From Kumtagia ephedrae (GTDB lineage: Bacteria > Pseudomonadota > Alphaproteobacteria > Rhizobiales > Rhizobiaceae): 64,000 bases of DNA. How positions within the stretch are numbered: position 1 is the first letter of the stretch; each line of letters begins with the position of its first letter. The stretch is from the NCBI RefSeq assembly GCF_003012745.1, contig NZ_PXYK01000026.1, positions 19,484-83,483 of the forward strand. The letters run 5' to 3'. A program made the translations under genes and the position numbers. The notes under the pieces are model-generated. The model had not been told where the DNA came from. It ran no database searches and worked only from the letters and a program-made list of their open reading frames with translations. Shown here in pieces: positions 26,550 to 35,606 of the stretch.

Positions 26550-27689
26550 TCAGGCACCCTTCCCCTTCGGCGCCGGAACGCCCATGCTGCGCGGGCTGAT
26601 CGAGGCAAAGATGGTCTGGATGGCCGGGCGGAACATGTGCTCGAGCGCGCCGGCGAACAGGATGACCAGGCCCTGGATGATGACGATCATGTCGCGGCTG
26701 ATGTTGGGCATCTCGAAAGCGAGCTCGGCACCGCCCTGGTAGAGCATGCCGAACAGGATGGCCGCCGGCACGATGCCGGCGGGATGAGAGCGGCCCATCA
26801 GCGCCACGGCGATGCCGACGAAGCCGGCGCCGGCGACGAAATCCAGCGTCATGTGATGCTGGTCGCCCATGATCGGGTTGAGCGCCATCATGCCGGCGAG
26901 CGCGCCGGAGATCAGCATGGCGACGACGATGATGCGGGCCTCCGATATGCCGGCATAACGCGCCGCCTTGGGCGAGAAGCCGAAGGTGCGCATCTCGTAG
27001 CCGAGCTTGGTGCGCCAGATCAGCACCCAGACGACCCAGGCCATCAGCAGCGCCAGCAGGAACGAGACGTTGAGCGGCGCGGAGCGCACCGACAGCCCCA
27101 CGGCCTCGAGCAGCCAGCCGAGCTTCGGCAGCTGCGCACCGTCCAGGAAGTCGCGCGTCTGCGGCGCCATCGAGCTGGCCGGCTTCAGCGGTCCGACCAG
27201 CAGGTAGACCATCACGCTGGCGGCGATGAAGTTGAACATGATGGTGGTGATGACGATGTGCGAGCCGCGCTTGGCCTGCAGGTAGGCGGGAATGAAGGCC
27301 CAGGCAGCCCCCATGGCGGCCGCGGTGAGGATCGCCAACGGGAAGGTCAGCCACCAGGGGAGCACGCTGTCGAAGCCGAGCGAGACCAGAGCGACGCCAA
27401 GGCCGGCGATATAGGCCTGGCCCTCGCCGCCGATGTTGAACAGGCCGCAGTGGAAGGCGACCGCCACGGCAAGGCCGGTGAAGATGAAGTTGGTGGCGTA
27501 ATAAAGCGTGTAGGCGATGTTCTGGCCGGAACCGAAGGCGCCCTTGACCAGGATGCCGGCCGCTTCCAGCGGATTCTCGCCGACCAGGAGCACGACCACG
27601 CCGGCGACGAGGAAGGCGACGAACAGGTTGATGACCGGGACAAGCCCGTAGTCGGCCCAGCGCGGCAGTCTTGCGAAGGGTGCGCTCAT
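26550..27689 (-). CDS. Nucleoside ABC transporter permease (BMP-associated, first permease)
   Basis: 379 residues, hydrophobic. NIGGEGQAYIAGLGVALVS near residue 90 is the family's conserved second-segment signature. GSHIVITTIMFNFIAASVMVYLL follows near residue 143, and TFGFSPKAARYAGISEARI near residue 238 is the EAA-like coupling loop. Longer than the second permease, as is usual for this pair. The ATG overlaps the ATPase gene stop (TAATG arrangement at 27691-27687), and the gene is followed 1 bp later by the second permease, so the three are translationally linked. Confidence 0.9.
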   Translation of the reverse strand: MSAPFARLPRWADYGLVPVINLFVAFLVAGVVVLLVGENPLEAAGILVKGAFGSGQNIAYTLYYATNFIFTGLAVAVAFHCGLFNIGGEGQAYIAGLGVALVSLGFDSVLPWWLTFPLAILTAAAMGAAWAFIPAYLQAKRGSHIVITTIMFNFIAASVMVYLLVGPLKPASSMAPQTRDFLDGAQLPKLGWLLEAVGLSVRSAPLNVSFLLALLMAWVVWVLIWRTKLGYEMRTFGFSPKAARYAGISEARIIVVAMLISGALAGMMALNPIMGDQHHMTLDFVAGAGFVGIAVALMGRSHPAGIVPAAILFGMLYQGGAELAFEMPNISRDMIVIIQGLVILFAGALEHMFRPAIQTIFASISPRSMGVPAPKGKGA

Positions 27690-29221
27690 TACTCAGCCGC
27701 CTCCCGCTTCTCCACCCCGGCCATCAACAGGCCGAGCTCGCCTTCGCTGGCGTCCGGCCCGCGCTCGCCGACGACGCGTCCGGCGAACATCACCAGGATG
27801 CGGTCGGACAGCGAGCGGATCTCGTCGAGCTCGACAGAGATCAGCAGCACCGCCTTGCCCTGGTCGCGCATGGCGATCAGCCGCTTGTGGATGAATTCGA
27901 TGGCGCCGACGTCGACGCCGCGGGTCGGCTGGCCGACGATCAGCACGTCCGGATCCTGCTCGATTTCGCGCGCGAGCACGATTTTTTGCTGGTTTCCGCC
28001 GGAAAAATTGGCGGTTTTAAGCCGATCATTGGCCGGACGGATGTCATATTTGGCGATTTTTTCGCGTGCGTCGGCGTGGATCGCGTCGATATCGAGGAAC
28101 GGCCCGCGCAGATAGTGCGGCTTGTCGTGATAGCCGAGGATCGAGTTCTCCGCCTCCTCGAAGGCGAGCACCAGGCCGACATGGTGGCGGTCCTCCGGCA
28201 CATGCGCCAGGCCGCGGTCGCGCAATTCGCCGGGGTCGGCATGGCCGGTCACGTCGATCGGCCTGCCGTCGAGCAGCACGGTGCCCGATTGAGCCCGGCG
28301 CGTGCCGGCGATCGCCTCGATCAGCTCGGACTGGCCGTTGCCGGCCACCCCGGCGATGCCGACGATCTCGCCGGCGCGCACGTCGAGGGAGACGCCGTCG
28401 ACCATGACCACGCCGCGCGAATCCTTCACCGTCAGGTTCTTCACCGACAGTTTTACGCCTGCCGGCTTGGCCTCGCCCTTCTCGACCCGCAGCAGCACGC
28501 GACGGCCGACCATCAGCTCGGCCAGTTCCTCCACCGTCGTCTCGGCGGTCCTGCGGGTTGCGACCATCGTCCCCTGGCGCATGACGGAAACCGTGTCGGT
28601 GATCGCCATGATCTCGCGCAGCTTGTGGGTGATCAGCACGATGGTCTTGCCCTCGTCCTTCAGCATTTTCAGGATGCGGAAGAGATGGTCGGCCTCGGCC
28701 GGCGTCAAAACGCCGGTCGGCTCGTCGAGGATGAGGATGTCGCAGCCGCGGAACAGCGCCTTGAGGATCTCGACGCGCTGCTGGAGGCCTACCGGCAGCT
28801 CCTCGATCACCGCGTCGGGATCGACCTCCAGGCCATAGTCGCGCTCCAGCCGCTGCAATTCGGAGCGCGCCTTGGCGATCGACTTGTTGAGCAGCGGCTC
28901 GCCCTCGGCGCCGAGGATGACGTTCTCGATGACGGTGAAATTCTCGACCAGCATGAAATGCTGGTGAACCATGCCGATGCCGGCGGCGATGGCGTCGTTG
29001 GGGGTGCGGATGGCGGTCGGCTGGCCGCCGACCCGGATCTCGCCGCTGTCGGCGTGATAGAAGCCGTAGAGGATCGACATCAGCGTCGACTTGCCGGCGC
29101 CGTTCTCGCCGATGATGCCGTGGATGGTGCCGCGTTCGACCTCGAGGTTGATGTCGCGGTTGGCCCGAACGGCGCCAAAGCTTTTGTTTATGCCGATGAG
29201 CTGGATTGCCGGCTCAGCCAT
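27689..29221 (-). CDS. Nucleoside ABC transporter ATP-binding protein (two-domain)
   Basis: 510 residues with two nucleotide-binding domains. The first has Walker A GENGAGKST (38-46), a Q-loop (GMVHQHFMLV), a divergent signature LPVGLQQR and Walker B LILDEPTGVLTP. The second has the degenerate Walker A GVAGNGQSE normal for this family, the signature FSGGNQQK, and VLIVGQPTRGVDVG. The layout is that of sugar/nucleoside-type ATPases paired with BMP binding proteins. It is the first gene of the importer-salvage operon that continues through both permeases, cdd, punA and deoA. Confidence 0.92.
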   Translation of the reverse strand: MAEPAIQLIGINKSFGAVRANRDINLEVERGTIHGIIGENGAGKSTLMSILYGFYHADSGEIRVGGQPTAIRTPNDAIAAGIGMVHQHFMLVENFTVIENVILGAEGEPLLNKSIAKARSELQRLERDYGLEVDPDAVIEELPVGLQQRVEILKALFRGCDILILDEPTGVLTPAEADHLFRILKMLKDEGKTIVLITHKLREIMAITDTVSVMRQGTMVATRRTAETTVEELAELMVGRRVLLRVEKGEAKPAGVKLSVKNLTVKDSRGVVMVDGVSLDVRAGEIVGIAGVAGNGQSELIEAIAGTRRAQSGTVLLDGRPIDVTGHADPGELRDRGLAHVPEDRHHVGLVLAFEEAENSILGYHDKPHYLRGPFLDIDAIHADAREKIAKYDIRPANDRLKTANFSGGNQQKIVLAREIEQDPDVLIVGQPTRGVDVGAIEFIHKRLIAMRDQGKAVLLISVELDEIRSLSDRILVMFAGRVVGERGPDASEGELGLLMAGVEKREAAE

Positions 29222-29405
29222 CCACCTGTCCCGCCTCTTGATTTTTTATCGTTTGGTCAAATCGCTAGCACGCCCGTCGTCCCGTGCCAATCGCCCACCG
29301 TCCGCCTACTCTCGACAAATCGGCGGGGGGTTGTCAATTTCGGACGGAACTGGAGGGCCGGCCTGCATCGGCCATGCCTCCACTGAACCCCGCGGAGAGA
29401 CCATC

Positions 29406-29615
29406 ATGACAGGACGGGACGACCGCCTCACGGCGCTGGAAATCCGCGCCGCCGAGCAGGAACGGACGATCGAGGAACTGTCCGGCCAGATCGCCGGACA
29501 GTGGAAGGTCATCGATCGCATGCAGAAGACGCTCGACCGGCTGGCGGAGCGTTTCCTGGCGCTGGAGGAGCAGGTCCAGCCCGACGTGCCGGTGACCAAG
29601 CCGCCGCATTGGTAG
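29406..29615 (+). CDS. slyX: SlyX family protein
   Basis: 69 residues. Matches the short SlyX pattern: a coiled-coil body (RLTALEIRAAEQERTIEELS, then IAGQWKVIDRMQKTLDRLAERFLALEEQ) and the conserved C-terminal PPHW (KPPHW). Family function is unknown despite the name. The ATG at 29406 follows GGAGAG at 29393-29398. It stands alone between the divergent transporter ATPase gene and the convergent VOC gene. Confidence 0.85.
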   Translation: MTGRDDRLTALEIRAAEQERTIEELSGQIAGQWKVIDRMQKTLDRLAERFLALEEQVQPDVPVTKPPHW

Positions 29616-29669
29616 GCGGTGGCTTGGCTTCCCAGTCCCTCGGCGGCCGAGTGGACATCAACCACCCGC

Positions 29670-30026
29670 TCATCCCGCCACCGGCTCCCACAATTCGATC
29701 GGGTTGCCCTCCGGATCGTGGATGCGGCAGAAGCGGCCGACCTCGGAGTCCCATTCCGCCCGTGTTTCGACAGCAATGCCGGCAGCCTTCAGATCGGCCA
29801 TCATGGTGTCGAGGTCGTCGACCCGGAAGTTGATCAACCACTGTTTCTCGCGGCCGAAATAGCCGGTGTCCTCGGCAAAGGGCGCAAAGATCGTATGGCC
29901 GGCCTGCTGCGTCCATACGGTTTTGGCGATGTCGTCAACGCCGAGATGCGTCTCGTACCAGGCGGCGAGCGCCTTCGGGTCGCGCGACCGGAAGAAGAAG
30001 CCGCCGATGCCGGTCACTTTCGTCAT
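29670..30026 (-). CDS. VOC family (glyoxalase/bleomycin resistance-like) protein
   Basis: 118 residues from the ATG complementary to 30024-30026, preceded by AGGAGG. The vicinal-oxygen-chelate fold is indicated by GIGGFFFRSRDPKALAAWYETHLGV at the start, INFRVDDLDTMMADLKAAGI in the middle and the C-terminal metal-binding IHDPEGNPIELWEP. No substrate can be read from the sequence. It is divergent from the Tat-exported PLP enzyme gene. Confidence 0.87.
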   Translation of the reverse strand: MTKVTGIGGFFFRSRDPKALAAWYETHLGVDDIAKTVWTQQAGHTIFAPFAEDTGYFGREKQWLINFRVDDLDTMMADLKAAGIAVETRAEWDSEVGRFCRIHDPEGNPIELWEPVAG

Positions 30027-30203
30027 GCGTCCGCCTCCTATGGCGCGGCCGGCCGCCGGGCGCGCGCCGCCCATGGAACCGCCGGGCCGGCTCGTTGTAA
30101 AGGGCATGGCCGGGCCGGCGCTTTTGCCGGCGCCTTCAACGGCCTGTCACAGAGCCTCCGTAGACACGCGGTCAACGCGGACGAGCGATCACAGGAGAGG
30201 CAT

Positions 30204-31487
30204 ATGCAACGGCGTGACTTCCTCATCGGCAGCGTGATCGCCGCGGCGGGCGCGGCAACCATGCAGAGCGCGTCCGCGGAGACAGCCGCCCTGCCCGCGG
30301 CGGACCCGGCGACGCCGGCGACCGACGGCGCCTACTGGACCGCGGTGCGGGACCTCTACGAGGTCGACCGGTCGATCGCCAATCTGGAGAACGGCTATTG
30401 GGGCATCATGGCGCGGCCGGTGCTGGAGGCCTATCTGGAGAACACGCGGCGCGTTAACCGGGAAAACTCCTTCTATGCCCGCAGCGCCTTCGGCGCCGAT
30501 TTCGAGACTGTGCGCCTGCGGGTCGCCGCCGCGGTGGGCGCCCAGCCGGAAGAGGTCGCGCTGACGCGCGGCGCGACGGAAGCCCTGCAGACGCTGATCG
30601 CCGGCTACAACAAGCTGCAGCCCGGCGACACGGTCCTCTACGCGGACCTCGACTACGACTCCATGCAGTATGCCATGAACGCGCTCCGGGACAGGCGCGG
30701 CGTCGAGGTGAAGAATTTTGCCATTCCGGAGCCGGCGACCAGGGAGGCCGTGCTCGAAACGTATCGGACCGTGCTCGAGCAGACGCCGAAGGCCAAGCTG
30801 CTGCTGCTCACCCATCTGTCGCACCGCACCGGCCTGGTGATGCCGATCCGCGAGATCGCCGACATGGCGCGGGCAAAGGGCATCGCCACGATCGTCGACG
30901 CGGCCCATTCCTGGGGGCAGATACCGTTCGACGTTGCCGATCTCGGTGCCGATTTCGTCGGCTTCAACCTGCACAAATGGATCGGCGCGCCGGTCGGCAT
31001 GGGCTTCTTCCACATCCGCAAGGACCGGTTGGCCGACATCGACATCCATCTGGCCGACCAGGACTGGCCGGCCGACGACATCCGCTCGCGCATCCATACC
31101 GGCACGATCGATTTCGCCGCGGCGCTGACCGTGCCGGCGGCGCTCGACCTGCACGAGAGGATCGGCGCGGCGGCCAAGAACGCGCGGCTCGTGCATCTGC
31201 GCAACTACTGGGTCGAGCGCATCCGGCCGATCGACGCCTTCGATATCCTCACACCGGACGAGGCGGGCATGCATGCCGGCATCACCTCGTTCCGCGTCAG
31301 GGGCAAGACCTCAAAGGAAGACAACACCGCCCTGGTGGCGAAGCTGCGCGACGAATTCAAGGTGCTGACCGTGCGCCGCGCCGGCGTGGCCGCCGGCCAG
31401 TGCATCCGCGTGTCGCCGGCCCTCTACACGACCGAGGCCGAGGTCGACCGGCTGGTGGAGGCGCTGACGACGATCGGCGCTTCCTGA
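30204..31487 (+). CDS. Aminotransferase class V-fold PLP enzyme with Tat signal peptide
   Basis: 427 residues from the ATG at 30204 (AGGAGAGG just upstream). The N-terminus QRRDFLIGSVIAAAGAATM is a twin-arginine signal with a likely cleavage near SASA (residues 22-25). The mature part is a fold-type I PLP enzyme: RGATEALQ near residue 122, the cofactor-contacting Asp232 and His235 in VDAAHSWGQ, and the Schiff-base lysine Lys258 in NLHKWIGAP. It resembles isopenicillin-N-epimerase-like or cysteine-desulfurase-like class V proteins. The reaction is unknown. Export of a PLP enzyme folded with its cofactor is notable; family members with Tat signals are known. Confidence 0.85.
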   Translation: MQRRDFLIGSVIAAAGAATMQSASAETAALPAADPATPATDGAYWTAVRDLYEVDRSIANLENGYWGIMARPVLEAYLENTRRVNRENSFYARSAFGADFETVRLRVAAAVGAQPEEVALTRGATEALQTLIAGYNKLQPGDTVLYADLDYDSMQYAMNALRDRRGVEVKNFAIPEPATREAVLETYRTVLEQTPKAKLLLLTHLSHRTGLVMPIREIADMARAKGIATIVDAAHSWGQIPFDVADLGADFVGFNLHKWIGAPVGMGFFHIRKDRLADIDIHLADQDWPADDIRSRIHTGTIDFAAALTVPAALDLHERIGAAAKNARLVHLRNYWVERIRPIDAFDILTPDEAGMHAGITSFRVRGKTSKEDNTALVAKLRDEFKVLTVRRAGVAAGQCIRVSPALYTTEAEVDRLVEALTTIGAS

Positions 31488-31526
31488 GGAACGGCTCCCC
31501 CGATCGCAAGGGACTTGGGCGGCCCG

Positions 31527-32009
31527 TCACGGCGTGGGCTGCCCGACCACCTTGTCCATCAAGACCAGCGCTTCGCCGTCCACGCTCATGCGCTCGGCCA
31601 CCCGCCATCCCAGGGCGCGATAGAACGGCTCGGCCTGGTCCGTATAGAGATGCAGCGTGCGGCAGCCGACCTCCGCCGCATGGAACTCGACCGACTCGAC
31701 CAGCGACCGACCGAGGCCAAGCCCCCAAAAGGGCCGCGCGACCACGAGTCCCGCGAGCCAGGGCCTCAGGTCGTGGAGGGAGCCGATCTCCTCGCGCACG
31801 AAAAGGCACGTGCCGACCGGCCGTCCGCCGACATCCGCGACGAACGCCGCCTCGTAGCCGTCGCCGCCGAGCAGATCGAAGAGCCCGGCGACGTCCTCGC
31901 CCAGCGAGCGCTTGCCGTCGGCGAAGAAAGCTGCGTGCCTCAGCGCCGCGGCGGCCGGCACATCGGCGGCGGCGAGCCGGCGCACAAAGGGCCGGGAATC
32001 GAGATTCAT
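31527..32009 (-). CDS. GNAT family N-acetyltransferase
   Basis: 160 residues from the ATG complementary to 32007-32009. The acetyl-CoA-binding motif A is visible as LAGLVVARPFWGLGLGRSLVESVEFHA (V-x5-GLGLG form). It is followed by TLHLYTDQAEPFYRALGWRVAERM, the usual GNAT beta5-alpha4 end. The substrate is unknown. It lies downstream of the BMP binding-protein gene but is separated from it by a strong rho-independent terminator, so it is probably expressed separately or at low level. Confidence 0.82.
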   Translation of the reverse strand: MNLDSRPFVRRLAAADVPAAAALRHAAFFADGKRSLGEDVAGLFDLLGGDGYEAAFVADVGGRPVGTCLFVREEIGSLHDLRPWLAGLVVARPFWGLGLGRSLVESVEFHAAEVGCRTLHLYTDQAEPFYRALGWRVAERMSVDGEALVLMDKVVGQPTP

Positions 32010-32024
32010 GTGGAAGCCTCGACG

Positions 32025-32059
32025 GATCAAAAGCAAACCGCCGGGTTTTCACCCGGCGG
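32025..32059 (-). terminator. Rho-independent terminator after the BMP binding-protein gene
   Basis: Read on the minus strand, CCGCCGGGT and ACCCGGCGG (32059-32051 and 32046-32038) form a perfect 9-bp stem with a 4-nt loop. TTTGCTTTTG follows. It begins 27 bp after the binding-protein stop codon. Confidence 0.9.
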
Positions 32060-32085
32060 CTGTTGTCGGTCGAAACGATGGCCGA

Positions 32086-33075
32086 TCAATACGGACAGGC
32101 GTTGTCCGACATGTAGTCGTGCACCTTGATGGTGCCGGCGATGATGTCGGCCTTGGCCTTCTCGGCGGCCGCCTTCATCTCGGCGGTCACGAGGTCCTTG
32201 TTGTTGTCGTCCATGGCATAGTCGACGCCGCCTTCCTTGAGGCCGAGATCGTTGAGGCCGGCGGTGAACTTGCCGTCCTTGGCGTCGGTGAAGGCGTTGT
32301 AGACCGCGACGTCGACGCGCTTGACCATGGAGGTGAGGATTTTTCCGGGCTGCAGGCCGTTCTGGTTGGAATCGACGCCGATGCCGAGCTTGCCGGCATC
32401 CGCCGCCGCCTGCAGCACGCCGACGCCGGTGCCGCCGGCCGCGGCGTAGATCACGTCGGCGCCCTGGTCCATCTGCGACTTGGCGATCTCGCCGCCCTTG
32501 GTCGGGTCGTTCCAGGCCGCCGGCGTGTCGCCGGTCATGTTCTGGATGACGTCGGTCGCGCCGGCCGCCTTGGCGCCGCCGACATAACCGCAGCCGAAGC
32601 GGCGGATCAGCGGGATGTCCATGCCGCCGACGAAGCCGACCTTCTTCGACTGGGAGGCGAGCGCCGCGAGCACGCCGACCACATAGGAGCCCTCCTGCTC
32701 CTTGTAGACGACGGAGCGGACGTTCGGCTTGTCGACCACCATGTCGATGATGGCGAACTTGGTGTCGGGGAAGTCGGCCGCGACCTTCTCCAGCGCCGCC
32801 GCCCAGGAGAAGCCGGCCATGACGATCGGGTTGTTGCCGTCCTCGGCGAACTTGCGCAGAGCCTGCTCGCGCTGGGCGTCGTTCTGGATCTCGAAATCGC
32901 GGTACTCGATGCCGGTCTCGGTCTTGAACTTCTCGGCGCCGTTATAGGCCGACTCGTTGAAGGATTTGTCGAACTTGCCGCCGAGGTCGTAGATGATCGC
33001 CGGCTTGATGTCCTGCGCGAATGCCGGGACGGCATAGGCGGCTGCGGCCAGGAGGCCTATGAGAATACGCTTCAT
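32086..33075 (-). CDS. BMP family ABC transporter substrate-binding protein (nucleoside importer)
   Basis: 329 residues from the ATG complementary to 33073-33075. A signal peptide (MKRILIGLLAAAAYAVPAFA) directs it to the periplasm. The BMP/PnrA fold signature DLGGKFDKSFNESAYNGAEKF starts near residue 30; KVGFVGGMDIPLIRRFGCGYVGGAKAAG near residue 142 and ADVIYAAAGGTGVGVLQAA near residue 210 are typical. It lacks a lipobox cysteine, as in Gram-negative members. It is on the same strand as the ATPase gene, but 2.9 kb with other genes and its own terminator separate them, which fits separate, higher expression of the binding protein. Confidence 0.92.
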   Translation of the reverse strand: MKRILIGLLAAAAYAVPAFAQDIKPAIIYDLGGKFDKSFNESAYNGAEKFKTETGIEYRDFEIQNDAQREQALRKFAEDGNNPIVMAGFSWAAALEKVAADFPDTKFAIIDMVVDKPNVRSVVYKEQEGSYVVGVLAALASQSKKVGFVGGMDIPLIRRFGCGYVGGAKAAGATDVIQNMTGDTPAAWNDPTKGGEIAKSQMDQGADVIYAAAGGTGVGVLQAAADAGKLGIGVDSNQNGLQPGKILTSMVKRVDVAVYNAFTDAKDGKFTAGLNDLGLKEGGVDYAMDDNNKDLVTAEMKAAAEKAKADIIAGTIKVHDYMSDNACPY

Positions 33076-33260
33076 GTGGTCCACACCCTGTCGGTTTTTC
33101 TTTGGTTGACGCCGCCGAGGCCCTCCCGAACCCGGACGCCCGCGGCGTGCGGCAGACGGAACCCCGTCCGCTTGGCGGCCACTCTGGCATGGCGCCGGGC
33201 AAAATTCACGAAGAATCTTGACCGTTTGGAAAACGTTGCGTCAGGGCCGCCGGGGCCGGT

Positions 33261-33923
33261 TCAGGCGGTCGTCCGCGGCATCGGGCAGGACACGCCGGTA
33301 CCGCGCAGGTTGCAGTAGCCGTAGGGGTTCTTCGCCAGATATTGCTGGTGCTCCTCCTCGGCGAAATAGAACGCCGGGGCCGGCGCGATCTCGGTGGTGA
33401 TCCTGCCGCCGCCGCCGGCGGCGAGCGCGGCCTGGTAGGCATCGCGCGATGCGGTCGCGGCGGCATGCTGCGCCTCGCCGAAGCTGTAGATCGCCGAGCG
33501 GTAGGTGGTGCCGACGTCGTTGCCCTGGCGCATGCCCTGGGTCGGATCGTGGTTCTCCCAGAACGCCTTGAGCAGGTCGGCATAGGAGACGATCTTGGGA
33601 TCGAAGACGACCAGCACCACCTCCGTATGGCCGGTCAGCCCGGTGCAGGTCTCCTGATAGGTCGGGTTGGGCGTGATGCCGCCGGCATAGCCGACCGCCG
33701 TCACCCAGACGCCGTCCATCTGCCAGAACATGCGCTCCGCACCCCAGAAGCAGCCGAGGCCGAACAGCGCCGTCTCCAGCCCGTCGGGATAGGGACCCTT
33801 GAGCGGACGTTTCGAGACGTAGTGCCGGGTCGCTGTCGGTATCGGCTTCATCCGCCCCGGCAGCGCTTCGCCGGGTTTCGGCAGCGTCAGCTTCTTGTTC
33901 AGCATGTCGCTCAGGAAGAACAT
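33261..33923 (-). CDS. msrA: Peptide-methionine (S)-S-oxide reductase
   Basis: 220 residues from the ATG complementary to 33921-33923. Repairs methionine-S-sulfoxide. The catalytic cysteine is in [13 protein letters not shown] near residue 56, the substrate-site GYAGG and [22 protein letters not shown] follow, then [25 protein letters not shown]. The recycling cysteines are in the C-terminal [13 protein letters not shown]. The N-terminal extension [18 protein letters not shown] is typical of the rhizobial long MsrA. It lies 25 bp after a small membrane-protein gene. Confidence 0.95.
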   Translation of the reverse strand: MFFLSDMLNKKLTLPKPGEALPGRMKPIPTATRHYVSKRPLKGPYPDGLETALFGLGCFWGAERMFWQMDGVWVTAVGYAGGITPNPTYQETCTGLTGHTEVVLVVFDPKIVSYADLLKAFWENHDPTQGMRQGNDVGTTYRSAIYSFGEAQHAAATASRDAYQAALAAGGGGRITTEIAPAPAFYFAEEEHQQYLAKNPYGYCNLRGTGVSCPMPRTTA

Positions 33924-33948
33924 TCGGATCGTTTCCTTCAGGATGTGG

Positions 33949-34269
33949 TCAGACGGCCCAATCGGCCGTTGGTCGCCGCGGGCGGCGGCCGACGGCGTAA
34001 AGCAGCAGGGCGAGGACGGCGAAGACGACGAAGCCCGGCAGGCTGAGGATCGGCACGACCAGCACGTCCCAGACCAGCGGATGCAGGGTTTCGGCCACCC
34101 TCGCCTCGGCGGCGGCGAGGCTCGCCGGTGCGGCGGCGGCCCAGCTGGCCGCAAGCGGCGTCAGCACGAGCGCCGAGGCGGCAATGGAGCGCGTGGCGTC
34201 GAGCACTGCCAGGATCACCGCCACCGACAGCGCGAACATGGAAAACAGGCGGAACAAAAACCGTATCAT
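33949..34269 (-). CDS. Small membrane protein, hypothetical
   Basis: 106 residues from the ATG complementary to 34267-34269. Two or three hydrophobic segments ([40 protein letters not shown], and [20 protein letters not shown]) and a basic C-terminus ([13 protein letters not shown]). No family is recognised with confidence. The pattern of a short inner-membrane protein just upstream of a core gene is reminiscent of conserved hypothetical proteins in related genomes. The frame is open upstream for another 73 codons with no family-like features. Confidence 0.6.
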   Translation of the reverse strand: MIRFLFRLFSMFALSVAVILAVLDATRSIAASALVLTPLAASWAAAAPASLAAAEARVAETLHPLVWDVLVVPILSLPGFVVFAVLALLLYAVGRRPRRPTADWAV

Positions 34270-34555
34270 GCTGGCCCGGGCATCGCTTGCACCGCAGAGA
34301 TATTCCTCATCTCCCATGGCTTCAATGCGGCGCGACGGATTCACGCTGCCGGCATCGCAAAGAGGCGGCAGGGCCGACCGCGCCGGCGAATGCTCCTCGG
34401 CTCCCGGCCCGAACGATCGGCCGCCGCGGTGCCCGGGAACCCGCCGGCTCGCCGGCCGCGCCGCCGCGTCATCGTGGCGGCACAACACGGCTTGGCATCG
34501 GCCGCGAGATCGACTAGATGAGCCCGGCGTCCGACCGGCTCAGCCGGCACGGCGC

Positions 34556-34645
34556 GGAGAGGTGGCCGAGTGGTTTAAGGCGCACGCCTGGAACGCGTGT
34601 ATAGGGGAAACTCTATCGGGGGTTCGAATCCCCCTCTCTCCGCCA
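34556..34645 (+). tRNA. tRNA-Ser (anticodon GGA)
   Basis: A class II cloverleaf with a long variable arm. The acceptor strands GGAGAGG (34556-34562) and TCTCTCC (34635-34641) pair with one G-U. The anticodon stem CACGC/GCGTG surrounds the loop CTGGAAC, giving anticodon GGA. The T arm is GGGGG-TTCGAAT-CCCCC. The discriminator base is G and the CCA end is encoded. An accessory, regulator-rich segment starts right after it. Confidence 0.97.
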
Positions 34646-34681
34646 GGGCACCGTGGGCCACCATAGCCAGATATGTCGCGG

Positions 34682-35527
34682 CTATGCCGCTCCGTCCGGA
34701 CTGCACAGCTGACGCATCTTTTTCAAGTCGACCTCGCCCGCCGGATTATAGACCATCAGCTTGAGGTCGGGCCGGCCATCGATCGCGAAGGAAGAGAACT
34801 CGAAGGTGATCTCCCCCACCGCCGCGTGGCGGATCGTCTTCGCCCCTTCCCCGGTGGCCTGCACGTCGTTCTCTATCCACATGCGGGTGAATTCGTCGCT
34901 CTTGCCTGAAAGTTCGCCGACGAGCTCCGCGGCCCGCTCGGCCTCGCCCACGCGAGCGGTTTCCGCGCGGAAGGTTGCGACCAGAAACCGCGCCACAGGC
35001 TCCCAGTCGAGCTGGGCGGCGCGGGTCGCTGGATCGAGAAACATCCGCCGCAAGATGTTCCGCTCGCCGGGAGGCAGCGCTTCGTAGTCCGTGAGAGCGA
35101 GTTGCGCTGCGCGATTCCAGCCTATGATGTCCCAGGTCGAGGTCGCGACGGTCGCCGGGATCATCGGCATGGCGTCGAGGAATCGTTGCAGCCGCCACGA
35201 GATGCCCTCGCGCGCAGAGGCGTGGGACTTCGGTGGACGACCGATGCCGACCAGGAACAGATGCTCGCGCTCCGCTTCGGTCATCATGAGCGCTTCGGCA
35301 AGGCTGTCGAGCACGCGCGGCGACGGTGCGCCACCGCGCCCCTGTTCGAGCCACGTGTACCATGTCGTGCTGATGTGAGCCCGTTGGGCGACCTCCTCCC
35401 GCCGAAGACCCGGTGTCCGGCGGCGGCCTCCGAAACCAAGCGCGGCGGGGTCAAGCCGCTGCCGACGATCCTTCAGGAACGCCCCTAGGCGTTTCCCGTC
35501 GTCGATGATGTTCAGCCTGTCAGTCAT
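34682..35527 (-). CDS. XRE-type transcriptional regulator with MmyB-like ligand-binding domain
   Basis: 281 residues from the ATG complementary to 35525-35527. The N-terminal helix-turn-helix is [27 protein letters not shown] (about residues 38-64), the hallmark of the MmyB subfamily. The C-terminal PAS-like domain carries [19 protein letters not shown] and [33 protein letters not shown]. Members often control an adjacent oxidoreductase gene; here an SDR gene is divergent, with a perfect 14-bp palindrome abutting this gene's start codon. The inducing ligand is unknown. Confidence 0.9.
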   Translation of the reverse strand: MTDRLNIIDDGKRLGAFLKDRRQRLDPAALGFGGRRRTPGLRREEVAQRAHISTTWYTWLEQGRGGAPSPRVLDSLAEALMMTEAEREHLFLVGIGRPPKSHASAREGISWRLQRFLDAMPMIPATVATSTWDIIGWNRAAQLALTDYEALPPGERNILRRMFLDPATRAAQLDWEPVARFLVATFRAETARVGEAERAAELVGELSGKSDEFTRMWIENDVQATGEGAKTIRHAAVGEITFEFSSFAIDGRPDLKLMVYNPAGEVDLKKMRQLCSPDGAA

Positions 35528-35540
35528 TATACCGGTATAA
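35527..35540. promoter_or_regulatory. Perfect 14-bp palindrome, candidate operator of the XRE/SDR divergent pair
   Basis: TTATACCGGTATAA is fully self-complementary and starts at the first base of the regulator's ATG. It would overlap the promoter or initiation region of the regulator and lie about 67 bp from the divergent SDR start. Autorepression with co-control of the SDR gene is inferred. Confidence 0.55.
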
Positions 35541-35606
35541 ACACACATATTTTAACAGGATAGAGTTTGGTCGATATTCTCTCCCGGAACAAGAAGGAGA
35601 TTGGCC

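Noticed and set aside
27671..29386. 571-codon plus-strand frame
   Set aside because: Antisense to the importer ATPase gene; no motifs.
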